Source of the DNA: Sulfobacillus sp.
GTDB lineage: Bacteria; Bacillota; Sulfobacillia; Sulfobacillales; Sulfobacillaceae
Direction: 5' to 3'
NCBI GenBank assembly: GCA_027343695.1
Contig: DAHWKJ010000076.1
Location: 1-61,849 of the forward strand
Length of the DNA: 61,849 nucleotides
A model generated the notes under the pieces. That model did not search any database and was not told where the DNA came from. It saw nothing but the letters and a program-made list of their open reading frames with translations. The position numbers were made by a program, and so were the translations under genes. Below, one piece after another: positions 7,881 to 16,517 of the stretch (position 1 is its first letter; every line of letters begins with the position of its first letter).

Positions 7881-9316
7881 ACTATAGACACCGCATTTCT
7901 ACCGCCATCACCTGGGCCATGGGCATTGTCCTGGTTGTGGCTAGCATTGGGGCCGGGATATTTGTCTATCAACTCGCTCGAGCCACATTGATTCGCCAAG
8001 GTCAACATGAAGCGGTCACCATTGCCACGGCTATGCAGGGTCGGCTGGCCGCAGAAGCTAAAACCCACCCGGGACGGACACCGGTTGAAGATTTGGGTGA
8101 TATGGCCGCCGGGCAACGTTATGCACTGTTGACGACAGAGGCCGGAACACCCATTGCATCAAGCGGTACTTTACCGCCTGTCGCCCCGCGCCAAGGGTGG
8201 AATCAGGTCATCGGAACGGGATGGTTAAATGGCTCGCCGGCTCATTCGGTCCCCTTTGTGTTTACCAAAATTGCTGTACCCTTGGCACACCAGGTGGACG
8301 AATTAGTGGTGGTCGATCCGTTGTATCGCACCGCTGCCTTGCTGGGGATCTTACGGTCCGCATTGCTTGCTGGCGGCGCCATGCTCATCTTAAGCGGCGT
8401 ATTGGCCGTCATTATTATCGTGAAGCAATTAACCGATCCCTTAAAAGAGTTAGAGAACGAAGCTCAACGTATCACCCAAATACAGCCTGGATCAAAGAAC
8501 CTCCTGCAGGTTTCAACCCAATTCGGGGAAATTCGCTCTTTAGTCGATTCGTTTAATCGCATGCTCGCGCAAATTTTCTCCGCACAAGAGCGTGAGCGAG
8601 AATTCTTGAGTAACGCAGCACACGCCTTGCGTACCCCGATTCAGGTACTAACGGGCTATGCGACAAGCCTCTCCCACTGGGCGTCTCCCGCCGACCGCAA
8701 GCAGGCCATTGCCGCCATCGTGCGTGAGAGTCATGCTATGACTTCCTTAATTGATCGACTTTTCGAGCTATCGCGAGCCACGATGTTCGACCAGTGTAGC
8801 CTAAGGCCCGTCTTTATGGCGCAATGGCTCCACGACAAGTTCCCAGATTTTCGCGATGCGTGCATGCACCACAGTCTAGAATACATTGGTACGGAGGAAT
8901 CGGATGGGGTCATATCATGCGATCCGCTCCTTGTTGAAGCTATTTTGCGGATCCTTTTAGAAAATGCCGACCACTATGCGACACCCGATTCCCCCATCAC
9001 GCTGCGTCTTATGGTTGCCCCCGAGAGCGTCACGATTCAGGTCGAAAATCTAGGCCAAGAAATTTCACCCGATGACGCGCCGCATCTCTTTGAACGTTTT
9101 TATCGCGGACACCAGCCCGCGTCTAGTCACCATGTAGGTTTAGGCCTGTCCATCGCGGACGCCATGGTCCAGGCCATGAGGGCCGAGTGGCATCTTCAAA
9201 GCCACGCTGGTAAAACCATCTTTGGTGTCCGCTTCATCCGACTCCATCATGTTTCTGGTTTGCCATCTAGTGCCGCCTCTTACGCTTCGTTCGGGGAATC
9301 GCCGTCCCTGTCGTAA
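7877..9316 (+). CDS. Sensor histidine kinase with altered H-box
   Basis: A 479-residue membrane kinase. It has transmembrane helices at about 13-34 and 157-184 with an extracytoplasmic sensor of about 120 residues between them, then a HAMP linker (about 185-235). The HisKA helix has phospho-acceptor H249 in NAAHALRTPIQ, and the HATPase domain follows (N-box ILLENADHYA, F-box-like HLFERFYRG, G2 box VGLGLSIADA). The residue after H249 is Ala where the family almost always has Glu or Asp. That acidic residue normally acts as base in autophosphorylation and in phosphatase activity. The C-terminal 25 residues are Ser/Ala-rich. The sensor's location outside the membrane fits sensing of the co-encoded secreted PepSY proteins or of what they bind. 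Confidence 0.9.
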   Translation: MNYRHRISTAITWAMGIVLVVASIGAGIFVYQLARATLIRQGQHEAVTIATAMQGRLAAEAKTHPGRTPVEDLGDMAAGQRYALLTTEAGTPIASSGTLPPVAPRQGWNQVIGTGWLNGSPAHSVPFVFTKIAVPLAHQVDELVVVDPLYRTAALLGILRSALLAGGAMLILSGVLAVIIIVKQLTDPLKELENEAQRITQIQPGSKNLLQVSTQFGEIRSLVDSFNRMLAQIFSAQEREREFLSNAAHALRTPIQVLTGYATSLSHWASPADRKQAIAAIVRESHAMTSLIDRLFELSRATMFDQCSLRPVFMAQWLHDKFPDFRDACMHHSLEYIGTEESDGVISCDPLLVEAILRILLENADHYATPDSPITLRLMVAPESVTIQVENLGQEISPDDAPHLFERFYRGHQPASSHHVGLGLSIADAMVQAMRAEWHLQSHAGKTIFGVRFIRLHHVSGLPSSAASYASFGESPSLS

Positions 9317-9824
9317 GATGGTGCCCTTGCCGGGCGATCCGATGGCTGACATCTCTAGACCCATCCTATCCCATCGGACCGGAGGATTGTCGATCCTAGC
9401 ATGGCGGTATGCGTCAACCTGCAGAAATCTACTGACCAGAGAGGTTATGCCTGCTCTTTGCAGTCATTCCCGACGAGAGAAATTATGGGCCAATGACCTC
9501 CGCCGCTGATAATATGAAATACACGGGGGATTAGTCAGTTCGTAACCATAGTCTGCCACCGCACTCACCACACTTAAACCATGCTGACCGACTATGGCAA
9601 TTGTTGGAGAACCAGGTGATCCTGAATCGCTACCTCCCGGACCTTGCCGCCGTTCAGTAGGCGATTGGAATTTTTGCCCATTGATTAATCAGATGAAATT
9701 CGCTCGTGGTTACGACGGCTCCCTCTATACTGGTTGTCAGGACGCACTCATCTAGCTAACATGCAGCGAGGTATCCAAGACCGCCGTCACCATGGGAGCC
9801 AGATGACGTTTAGTTGGTCTTGAT

Positions 9825-10025
9825 TCACCACAAAGCACCCGCGTACTGCATGCTATGGGATGCTTGCCAACTACAGGCTAGTCCTCCATATAATCCTATA
9901 CCCAGAAACCCAGGATAAAAATCGGCATCGCCGCTGGCAATTTCGGGGAGCGAATAATCGCTGACATGTTCAGGCTCTTGGCCAAAAACATCGTGATCCC
10001 AAGGATCGCGTCCCGAACTCGGTCT
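9825..10025 (-). pseudogene. Open fragment in an 860-bp gene-poor gap
   Basis: The stretch 9317-10176 has no convincing gene. Its only coding-like piece is this start-less frame of 66 codons, containing GRDPWDHDVFGQEPEHV and GDADFYPGFLGIGLYGGLA. The composition resembles a globular protein, but I do not recognise it. The flanks are AT-rich without further signals. It may be a relic of a lost gene, or chance. Confidence 0.2.
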
Positions 10026-10176
10026 TTATACATGGCGAATCATGGTGTCCGATGCCATGCGTTGAATGAGCGACGCTAGCGTAACCGGTCCATTCCATGC
10101 TACGTTATCGTTATGTGGCACGTGGGTACGCTGTGACATCGGTCATTATCTAATAACTGATAAGGAGTCCGTGTGA

Positions 10177-11385
10177 ATGCAAAATAATATCTCTCAGCCT
10201 TGGTGGAAGCGGGCTTTAGCGATCGTTTCGATTACCGTATGGATGGTGTGGGGGTACATACGCCTCATGCCACCCTCTAGTATGATACGGCATGGGCAGC
10301 TTGTGACCAGCCGATACAACGTATGGTCGTATCAAAATCTAGCCTATTCTGATGTAGTAAAACTGTATCAGACCCGGTTTCTCTTTCTTCATCTGGTCCC
10401 ATACATCCAGAACCGCATTGAGTATCCCGTGATCACGGGACTCTTTATGTGGATCACATCCATTGGGCACGGAATCAGTTCATACTTTTTTATCACGTTT
10501 GCTATTTTCGAGCTCATTGCCCTCATGGTGTATTTTTTCATGGAGCGGATGGTCCCTAAGCACGCCATTTATTTCGCCGTGTTTCCGTTATTAATGGTCT
10601 ATGGCCTTTTAAACTGGGACATGCTAGGTATCGGATTTATGGTGTTGGCATGGTATTGGTACCGGCGGGAATCCTATATTCCGAGTGCAATCGCGTTCAG
10701 TTTTGGCGTCTTTGCTAAATTATTCCCGATTTTCTTTTTGCCGTTCATCATGGCCGAATTGTTGCGCAAACGCCAAACCCGTACGTTATTGCGCATGGTT
10801 GCCGCGTTTATCATCACGTCGCTTGCCATCAATGTGCCCTTCGCCATCGGTAATCTCAAAAACTGGTCATACTTCTTCACGTATAATGCGGGCCGAGGGT
10901 TGGGTGCTGACATCTATGCCAACGAGTGGATCCACGGCATCTCGACTGCAACCGCCAATTTCTTTTCTTTGGGTGTCGTGGTACTTGCCGTGTTGTACTT
11001 TATGTGGCGGGTCTATAAGGGCGGCCGCGTCATTGACGCAACCGCACTGACCTTTACCGTGTTCCTCTTTGTCAATAAGGTCTATTCACCGCAATACACA
11101 TTGTGGCTCTTTGTGATGGCGATATTTGCAGAGTGGCCGATTTGGACCTATATCGTCATTGCCTTGGCCGGACTCGTCGATTACGTGAATTCATTTACGG
11201 TATTGCAGCTAATCAGCAGTAAATCGTCGAGCGCCGGGTGGTACATCAATCATGTCTTTTTTGTTGGCGTCCTCTACCGGTATGTGAGCCTGGCCGTCGC
11301 CGGCGTTGGTGCTGCAGTGGGCTTGTCGTACCAACGCAAAACGGATCAGGACGAGTCCCTGGGGCTTAGGACTAACGTTTCTTAA
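10177..11385 (+). CDS. Polytopic GT87/DUF2029-like membrane glycosyltransferase
   Basis: A 402-residue integral membrane protein with about 10 hydrophobic helices. Features resembling GT-C type mannosyl or arabinosyl transferases of the GT87/DUF2029 group are an acidic pair in the first loop region (YSDVVKLYQ), the ordered NWDMLGIGFMVLAWYWYRR, and the helix end AKLFPIFFLPFIMAELLRK. Such enzymes take polyprenyl-phosphate sugars and glycosylate substrates on the outer face. AAGGAG lies 9 nt before the ATG. No partner genes are adjacent. The assignment is from pattern and topology only. Confidence 0.6.
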   Translation: MQNNISQPWWKRALAIVSITVWMVWGYIRLMPPSSMIRHGQLVTSRYNVWSYQNLAYSDVVKLYQTRFLFLHLVPYIQNRIEYPVITGLFMWITSIGHGISSYFFITFAIFELIALMVYFFMERMVPKHAIYFAVFPLLMVYGLLNWDMLGIGFMVLAWYWYRRESYIPSAIAFSFGVFAKLFPIFFLPFIMAELLRKRQTRTLLRMVAAFIITSLAINVPFAIGNLKNWSYFFTYNAGRGLGADIYANEWIHGISTATANFFSLGVVVLAVLYFMWRVYKGGRVIDATALTFTVFLFVNKVYSPQYTLWLFVMAIFAEWPIWTYIVIALAGLVDYVNSFTVLQLISSKSSSAGWYINHVFFVGVLYRYVSLAVAGVGAAVGLSYQRKTDQDESLGLRTNVS

Positions 11386-11463
11386 GCCTCAGTCCGCGAT
11401 ATGGGTCGTCTGTTGATGTTCCCCGGGACGGCGCCACCATCCGCGAGCTGTACGACGCCTAAA

Positions 11464-12024
11464 CTATTCCGCTTGAGGGACCAGATATTCGTCGAGAAAA
11501 GCAAAAATGGCGGTGTCGGAGACCCGGGCAAAGTCGGTCGTATCAACGGTCAGGCACGGCGCCCCGAGGAGCGGCGGGTCAACGGCTCCCGCATTCAACA
11601 TGGCTTCGAACTCCGGCAGGTTTTCATGATCTTGATGGCCAGGATGCCGGGCACCGGCCTGGGCCCGTTCGCGAAACCGCGCGAATAAGACGGGTCCCTC
11701 GGCCACACAGTGTACGACCAAGGGTTGATAGGAATACTGGTCCGCGATTTCGGCCATCGACGCCGCGAATCGAGCCGTAAAATTACTTTCCACAATAAAT
11801 GGTCGTCCGGTCTTGCACAATTCCCGAATCATCAATCGGAGGAGGTCATAACTCACGGCCCCTACCTTTTTGGACCATGCTCGGTCAGACCATCCGAGGC
11901 CATCGAATAATACCTCTTTGAAATCGTCCTTACCTAATACCGGCAAGGCATAGTGGCGGGCAACACGTTCCCGCAGCGCCGTCTTACCGGAACCCGGCGG
12001 CCCCGAAATGATAATCATCTGCAT
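11464..12024 (-). CDS. AAA_33-type P-loop kinase-like protein
   Basis: The product has 186 residues with Walker A GPPGSGKT at residues 8-15. It continues with the kinase-like pattern LPVLGKDDFKEVLFDGLG and GRPFIVESNFT, the latter being the Walker B-like strand of small-molecule and zeta-toxin type kinases. The lid region has RFRERAQAGARHPGH. The substrate is unknown. Candidates are a sugar, nucleoside or antibiotic, or RNA or peptidoglycan precursors as in zeta toxins, but no antitoxin gene lies beside it. It converges with the GT-like gene, with 78 bp between the stops. Confidence 0.7.
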   Translation of the reverse strand: MQMIIISGPPGSGKTALRERVARHYALPVLGKDDFKEVLFDGLGWSDRAWSKKVGAVSYDLLRLMIRELCKTGRPFIVESNFTARFAASMAEIADQYSYQPLVVHCVAEGPVLFARFRERAQAGARHPGHQDHENLPEFEAMLNAGAVDPPLLGAPCLTVDTTDFARVSDTAIFAFLDEYLVPQAE

Positions 12025-12172
12025 CGCGATGCATACCTCCCTGTGCTATGTCAGTCTTGTATTCAGACCACACCAGATTGGGGTGTGGAAATCGTCGACC
12101 TTCCCCTTACCATGCGCTAGGTGTTCCGCTTATGGTAAAAGCTCATAGTTAAAGCTGTGCGAGGGGGACACA

Positions 12173-12412
12173 TTGACCGGGGCGGCTCGACTCTCCGCTC
12201 GGTACGGATTGAGCCCCTGGGCCATCGACCGCCAAGGAGCCGCATGTCGCAGCCGTCAGACTCACGATCATTTCAGCGATAACTATTATACGGTCGATCC
12301 CATTCATATCACCCAGTTTAGACTACCACGGGCTTCCAGAACGTCTATCTTCACGGGGTGGGTTTTCCGGGATATCCTTAACGATTCGAAGGAGGACCTA
12401 ACGCCCAAGTAG
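12173..12412 (+). CDS. Doubtful small ORF
   Basis: A 79-codon frame with a TTG start 6 nt after GAGGGGGA. The product has no hydrophobic segment, domain or motif I can name. It is the only candidate in the 415-bp space between two minus-strand genes, which otherwise shows no clear promoter or terminator. It may be non-coding. Confidence 0.22.
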   Translation: MTGAARLSARYGLSPWAIDRQGAACRSRQTHDHFSDNYYTVDPIHITQFRLPRASRTSIFTGWVFRDILNDSKEDLTPK

Positions 12413-12439
12413 ACACCGCCCTTGCAAGTCTCAGACGCG

Positions 12440-13402
12440 TTAATTCAACCGAAGACCATACCGCGCGAACCACCGAAGGATTTGGGCGTTCGACTGGGCA
12501 CTGTATCGCCCATGTAGGCCATGATCGCCCCCGGGATACAGCACGAGTTTAACGTTCCGATGGGCCGCTTCCATCTGGTGATAAAAAAGCACGACGGTCT
12601 GCCACACGACATGAGGATCAGCGGTGCCTTGTAGCAGTAGTACCGGCGCCGCGATTTGGGAAGGATGAGGTGAGCGTTCCTGATAGGCCAGAGAATGGAT
12701 GGCATTGCCATATGCGACGAGAATCAGCGGCATTTGCCCGTAAACATCTTCCTGCCGGGCTAACGTGGGGTGCGCCCGAGCCCACGACGCCACATCAGTC
12801 AGCCCCACAAAGGGACTCACCGCCACCACGGCTTTAACATGGTGGTCCCGTTCGGCCGTCATCAGGGCGACCCCGCCGCCCATCGAGTATCCCCACAGGT
12901 ACGTATCGTTGTGGCGTATCTCCCCGAAGGTGTGGGCAACCGTAATCGCGTCGAGGGTGTTGGTAACATTCGTCTTAAATCCTCGGATTGTTCCGGCACT
13001 ATTCAGATATCCTTGGTATTCGGGATAGAGCATGACAGCCGTACGACTTGCCAACGCCACCATAGCTCCGAGCGCATAACCTAACGGGTAGTGGGTGTCG
13101 TCAAGAGGCCACGCGGCTCCTCCATGTAGGTTTACCACGAGGGGATACCGACCGGGTTGGGTGGGCTCGGTCAAGAACGCCTCGACCTTGACGCCGCGAC
13201 TCCAGTAATAGATTTGATACAATCTCACACCCGATGGCAGATTCGATGGATGTAGCAAACGATAGCTCGCCACCATGCCGTTGTGAGGTTTGCCACTTAC
13301 CGGAATCTTTACCAAGGCGGTGGCACCGAAACCACACCCGCCTGTCGCCACAAGTATTCCCGCCATTAGGCCCCGGAACACCATCTTCGTCGCACCATTC
13401 AT
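12440..13402 (-). CDS. Exported alpha/beta hydrolase, putative lipoprotein
   Basis: A 320-residue hydrolase of the prolyl oligopeptidase / dienelactone hydrolase type. An N-terminal hydrophobic segment ends in VATGGC (Cys 23), a weak lipobox. The catalytic domain has the oxyanion-strand region PLVVNLHGGAAWP, nucleophile elbow GYSMGG, acid in LLLQGTADPHV and His in YPGGDHGLHG, so the Ser-Asp-His triad is complete. It probably cleaves esters or peptides outside the cell. No substrate is implied by the neighbours. The start is not fixed; ATG 13402 and an ATG six codons later are both possible, and neither has a strong ribosome binding site. Confidence 0.8.
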   Translation of the reverse strand: MNGATKMVFRGLMAGILVATGGCGFGATALVKIPVSGKPHNGMVASYRLLHPSNLPSGVRLYQIYYWSRGVKVEAFLTEPTQPGRYPLVVNLHGGAAWPLDDTHYPLGYALGAMVALASRTAVMLYPEYQGYLNSAGTIRGFKTNVTNTLDAITVAHTFGEIRHNDTYLWGYSMGGGVALMTAERDHHVKAVVAVSPFVGLTDVASWARAHPTLARQEDVYGQMPLILVAYGNAIHSLAYQERSPHPSQIAAPVLLLQGTADPHVVWQTVVLFYHQMEAAHRNVKLVLYPGGDHGLHGRYSAQSNAQILRWFARYGLRLN

Positions 13403-13449
13403 TGAACTTCACCATCCCCATGATACCATCCTCAAGGTTGGTTCCTGCA

Positions 13450-14106
13450 TCACGAAACGGGGTTCTGTTCCATCCACCGAACCAGAAAGTTCCATCGGGA
13501 TAGAGAATACCGGTCATCGTCATTTCGTGTCTTAGACGCCTCTAGGATAGTACCCAGCGTTTCCTCCAGCGAAGTCGCCTGGATAAATGTGACGCTCCTG
13601 GGAAATGCCGTATTGAGTGCACAGAAGAGACGCTTTTGAGGTTCAATCAACGCCAAATGCTTCTCGAAGTTCCGCCGGCGTCGAATGGAATCCTGGGCCT
13701 TCTGGGTCCGCAAGTCTTCCGTCTTGGCGATGAGCACATAGTAGGTGTCGGGAAACCCGATTGCATGCGCCTGGATCTGATGCCGATAGAACATCACGGC
13801 CTCACGCCAAGTCGCTGGATCAATCCCATATATCCAGTCGTACCAGAGTTTTAATGGGTCACCGTCCAACACTACCAGCGGATAGTGCCGTTCCTGTTCC
13901 GTCGCGATTTGCCAACGTTTCACGTTACACGACCAAAACCAACGCTGCTCAGCCACCGATCCGGGCTCCGCTCCTTCAGGCCGAGGAAATAGGGAACCTG
14001 TCTCCGCAACGACAAAGGCCCCCTGCTTTTCGGCAAGCCTTCTGGCGGTCGAACTCTTACCCACAGCGCTTGGCCCCTCTAGGCAAATGATAGCCACATT
14101 ATGCAC
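13450..14106 (-). CDS. P-loop kinase-like protein
   Basis: The product has 218 residues. It has Walker A GPSAVGKSS (11-19), a strand with VVLDGDPLKLWYDWIYG, and a basic region (TQKAQDSIRRRRNFEKH) that could be the lid. The overall form resembles AAA_33/AAA_18 small kinases such as chloramphenicol phosphotransferase-like proteins. It is unrelated in detail to the other P-loop protein at 11.5-12.0 kb. The hydrolase gene follows 47 bp downstream on the same strand, and coupling of the two is possible but not shown. Confidence 0.65.
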   Translation of the reverse strand: MHNVAIICLEGPSAVGKSSTARRLAEKQGAFVVAETGSLFPRPEGAEPGSVAEQRWFWSCNVKRWQIATEQERHYPLVVLDGDPLKLWYDWIYGIDPATWREAVMFYRHQIQAHAIGFPDTYYVLIAKTEDLRTQKAQDSIRRRRNFEKHLALIEPQKRLFCALNTAFPRSVTFIQATSLEETLGTILEASKTRNDDDRYSLSRWNFLVRWMEQNPVS

Positions 14107-14182
14107 CCCCGAAGTTTCGTAGGCTAGCTTATCGCCCCAACATGGGCGTCGGGATCAATCCCCCAAGGTTTCAGTTGGCATT

Positions 14183-14345
14183 TTATTCCGCCAGAGATAA
14201 CCCCCTGGCCCTTTTCTCGGTGTCTTGTCGCACACCTTGGCTCCACCGCCGCACCATGCTGGGACTCAGTTGATGGCGGCGGGCCACCATGGTGGTATTC
14301 TGGGCCCCTGGACTTCCTGAATCACCGGGAACAGCCCTTGGTGTT
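14183..14345 (-). mobile_element. IS3-type transposase OrfA remnant
   Basis: The minus strand encodes the peptide NTTMVARRHQLSPSMVRRW followed by SQGVRQDTEKRARGLSLAE and a TAA at 14183-14185. This is the helix-turn-helix with trailing Trp typical of the first ORF of IS3/IS150-type transposases. Both ends of the gene and any OrfB are missing, so it is a scrap. The surrounding 14107-14730 has no other supported gene. Confidence 0.55.
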
Positions 14346-14730
14346 CCCAGTACCTATTACGTCGACAACTCTGGACGGCCCATTGGTTCGTGGAGAGTCG
14401 CCGCACTTTGTTGGTGAAAGCCTGGCGATTAGCACACGCCCGTCCAGCGCCGATTGGCGGTGGTCCAAAGTGCACGAGGACTGGCCGTTGACCGTTCTTG
14501 ATGCCCTCACGCAAACGGTCACCCCGTTAGAATATCCGGCGCTGGCCCAAGTCTTGGTCGATCTCATGACAACGATGGAGCACTATGGTCCGCAATTCGC
14601 CGCAAAGTATGGATGGGGTACCCGAAAGCGCCAGCAACCGCCGTGGTGCACATGGCATCCCAAATGCTTACGTAACGCTCGACCCGGTTTTTCCGTTGGA
14701 GTGAGCGGCACTTCCACGAGACACACGCTC

Positions 14731-15624
14731 TCATACTCGCCATCGGTGTCTTTGCTCGAACAACCAGCGACAAATCGCCGCCGTCCCGTCGGCCGCCTGT
14801 GGATCCCGCTGTGCGACAATGCCGACAAACAACGCTTCGATGGCTATCATGGCCATCCACACCGCTTCAACTTCCGCGGGGACTAAATTCATGACCTCAC
14901 CATAAGCCTCCACCATGGTCTCGACGGCTGAAGTCCACTGGGTTCTCCACGCGACGTTGATGAATTGAGCGGCCAGCAGCCCGGCGGCATAGTAGGAGAC
15001 ATCAAAAATCCGGAAATTGGTCTCTACCCGGTCAAAGTCGACCCAGCCCGCAAAGGTGCTACCCCTAAACAGCATGTTACCGATGTGCGCATCGCGATGA
15101 ATACGTTGCCGCGGAAGTTCCTGCAATGCCCACAAGGCGTCCTCGACGTCGAGTAATTGTTCCGTGAGTGCCATGAGCGTCGGGTGCCCCGTTTGGACCA
15201 ACCCGGGAACAATCGAGTGGAGAATGGTGTCGGGGAGATTCCCTCCCGGGTCACCATTCTCGTCAGCCACGGTGTCCAGTCCGTAGTGCAGGGTCCCAAT
15301 CAGCCGGCCGACCTGCTGGGCATCGGTCATGGCAGTATCCAGAGGCCATGGGGCGCCCTCCACATAGGAGAAACGGCACAAGGCATGATCGCCATCGAGC
15401 GGCCAAATATCCAACAATTCTTCGGTCGGCACCCCTACATGTGCGAGTGATTGCAACACCGTTTGCTCGCGGAGCAAACGCGGACTGGTCCGCCTGATCT
15501 TAACCACCGAGGGGCCGGAAGCGAGGTCGACCTTCCAGACCGTTGGCCCAATCGCGGTGAGATTCATGACGGGTTCGTGCGTGTGATGACGGATCAAGCG
15601 AGATAACGCGTGGCTGGATGGCAT
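14731..15624 (-). CDS. Aminoglycoside phosphotransferase-family kinase
   Basis: The product has 297 residues with the APH/choline-kinase fold. The lysine strand is in GPSVVKIRRTS, the hinge in CRFSYVEGAPWP, the catalytic loop in RIHRDAHIGNMLF (Asp then Asn) and the DxD-like metal site in GWVDFDRVE. Family members phosphorylate aminoglycosides, homoserine, choline or other small hydroxylated molecules, and the real substrate cannot be read from sequence. It lies 3 bp after the GNAT gene, so the two are probably co-translated. Confidence 0.85.
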   Translation of the reverse strand: MPSSHALSRLIRHHTHEPVMNLTAIGPTVWKVDLASGPSVVKIRRTSPRLLREQTVLQSLAHVGVPTEELLDIWPLDGDHALCRFSYVEGAPWPLDTAMTDAQQVGRLIGTLHYGLDTVADENGDPGGNLPDTILHSIVPGLVQTGHPTLMALTEQLLDVEDALWALQELPRQRIHRDAHIGNMLFRGSTFAGWVDFDRVETNFRIFDVSYYAAGLLAAQFINVAWRTQWTSAVETMVEAYGEVMNLVPAEVEAVWMAMIAIEALFVGIVAQRDPQAADGTAAICRWLFEQRHRWRV

Positions 15625-15627
15625 CGG

Positions 15628-16125
15628 TTACCGTACCGACGTGCTGAATTTCTGGAAGGGCCGTTGCTGGTCGTCGTAGTATTCGTCATAATGGCCATCC
15701 GTGTAGTCGTTGATGACCCGACGCCAAAACGCCTGAGCCCGATAGTTGTTCCACATTTCGTGGATGAGCCAATTCCCCGGAAACATATCGAAAATCTGCG
15801 TGGCGACCATCGTACCGATTCCTTTCCCTCCAAACTTCTCAATCACGAAAAACTCCCCCATCTGGTGGGGGTCGCCGGCGACTCCTTTTTTGACCAGAGC
15901 AAATCCTGCCAATTCCCCATCCACCCGCAGAAGGAATGGCTCACGGTTCGGATCGTCCCAATACGTATCCAAATCGGGCAGTCCATCGTACAGTCCACGC
16001 GGCTCTTCCAACCGAATCGAGGGCATATATTGGCTAAACTCGTACAAATAAAACTGTGAAAGATTGTCGACGATTGGCTTCTCGGCCATGGTTGCTTTGC
16101 TCAACTCAACGCGCACCAAAGACAC
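15628..16125 (-). CDS. GNAT-family N-acetyltransferase
   Basis: The product has 165 residues. The acetyl-CoA loop is FVIEKFGGKGIGTMVA, preceded by the strand LAGFALVKKG and followed by IHEMWNNYRAQAFWRRVI, the usual motif B with its N..A..F pattern. A GTG start at 16125 or the ATG 12 codons in are both possible. It is upstream of and close to the phosphotransferase gene. The pair resembles drug- or metabolite-modifying units, but no acceptor is known. Confidence 0.85.
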   Translation of the reverse strand: MSLVRVELSKATMAEKPIVDNLSQFYLYEFSQYMPSIRLEEPRGLYDGLPDLDTYWDDPNREPFLLRVDGELAGFALVKKGVAGDPHQMGEFFVIEKFGGKGIGTMVATQIFDMFPGNWLIHEMWNNYRAQAFWRRVINDYTDGHYDEYYDDQQRPFQKFSTSVR

Positions 16126-16242
16126 CTGCCCTATGGAGTTTTAGGTGCATCCATCATAACCGCTGGATGAATCCTTGTCGACGCTCTCCCCACATCATCA
16201 CTTAATGCAAACTCGCCCCCAAGAGCAGCGCATGTCTGACAC

Positions 16243-16461
16243 TTACCCCACTTGATTAAGTACAGATGAGTGGGATAGATCAGAAGTGAACTGATCAGCG
16301 ACGGACACCGCCAACCTGATGCCCACCAGGGCACTCTCACGTCGTACAAGCCACGGGTGCGCTACCGCGTGGGCGGTTGCGTGCCGATTGAAATACTCTG
16401 GCGGATCCCCGGCTTCAGGTTTCCACTGAGCAAGGGCCCGTAGGAGCGGGCTGGTCGCCAA
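16243..16461 (-). pseudogene. Fragment with RHATAH motif
   Basis: A 72-codon TTG-start frame encoding a compact region with YFNRHATAHAVAHPW and ALVGIRLAVSVADQF. The pattern N-R-H-A-x-x-H followed by an Ala-Leu-rich helix occurs at the C-terminus of several uncharacterised bacterial proteins. It probably represents only the last part of a longer gene. A possible alternative ATG with GGAGG upstream reads another, short frame, so a frameshift may have split it. Confidence 0.35.
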
Positions 16462-16517
16462 GGTTCATTATCCTCCGCAAGCTTTCGCCTTTTCCTGGTC
16501 CGAAAACCGCTACCGAA

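Noticed and set aside
11464..12024. Zeta-toxin reading of the P-loop protein
   Set aside because: Fold is similar, but no epsilon-like antitoxin gene adjoins it and key zeta residues cannot be confirmed by eye.
14338..14886. 182-codon plus-strand ORF with protein-like middle part
   Set aside because: Its last 156 bp are antisense to the well-supported APH-family gene, it has no ribosome binding site, and it begins at an IS scrap. It may be a relic but is not supportable as a gene.
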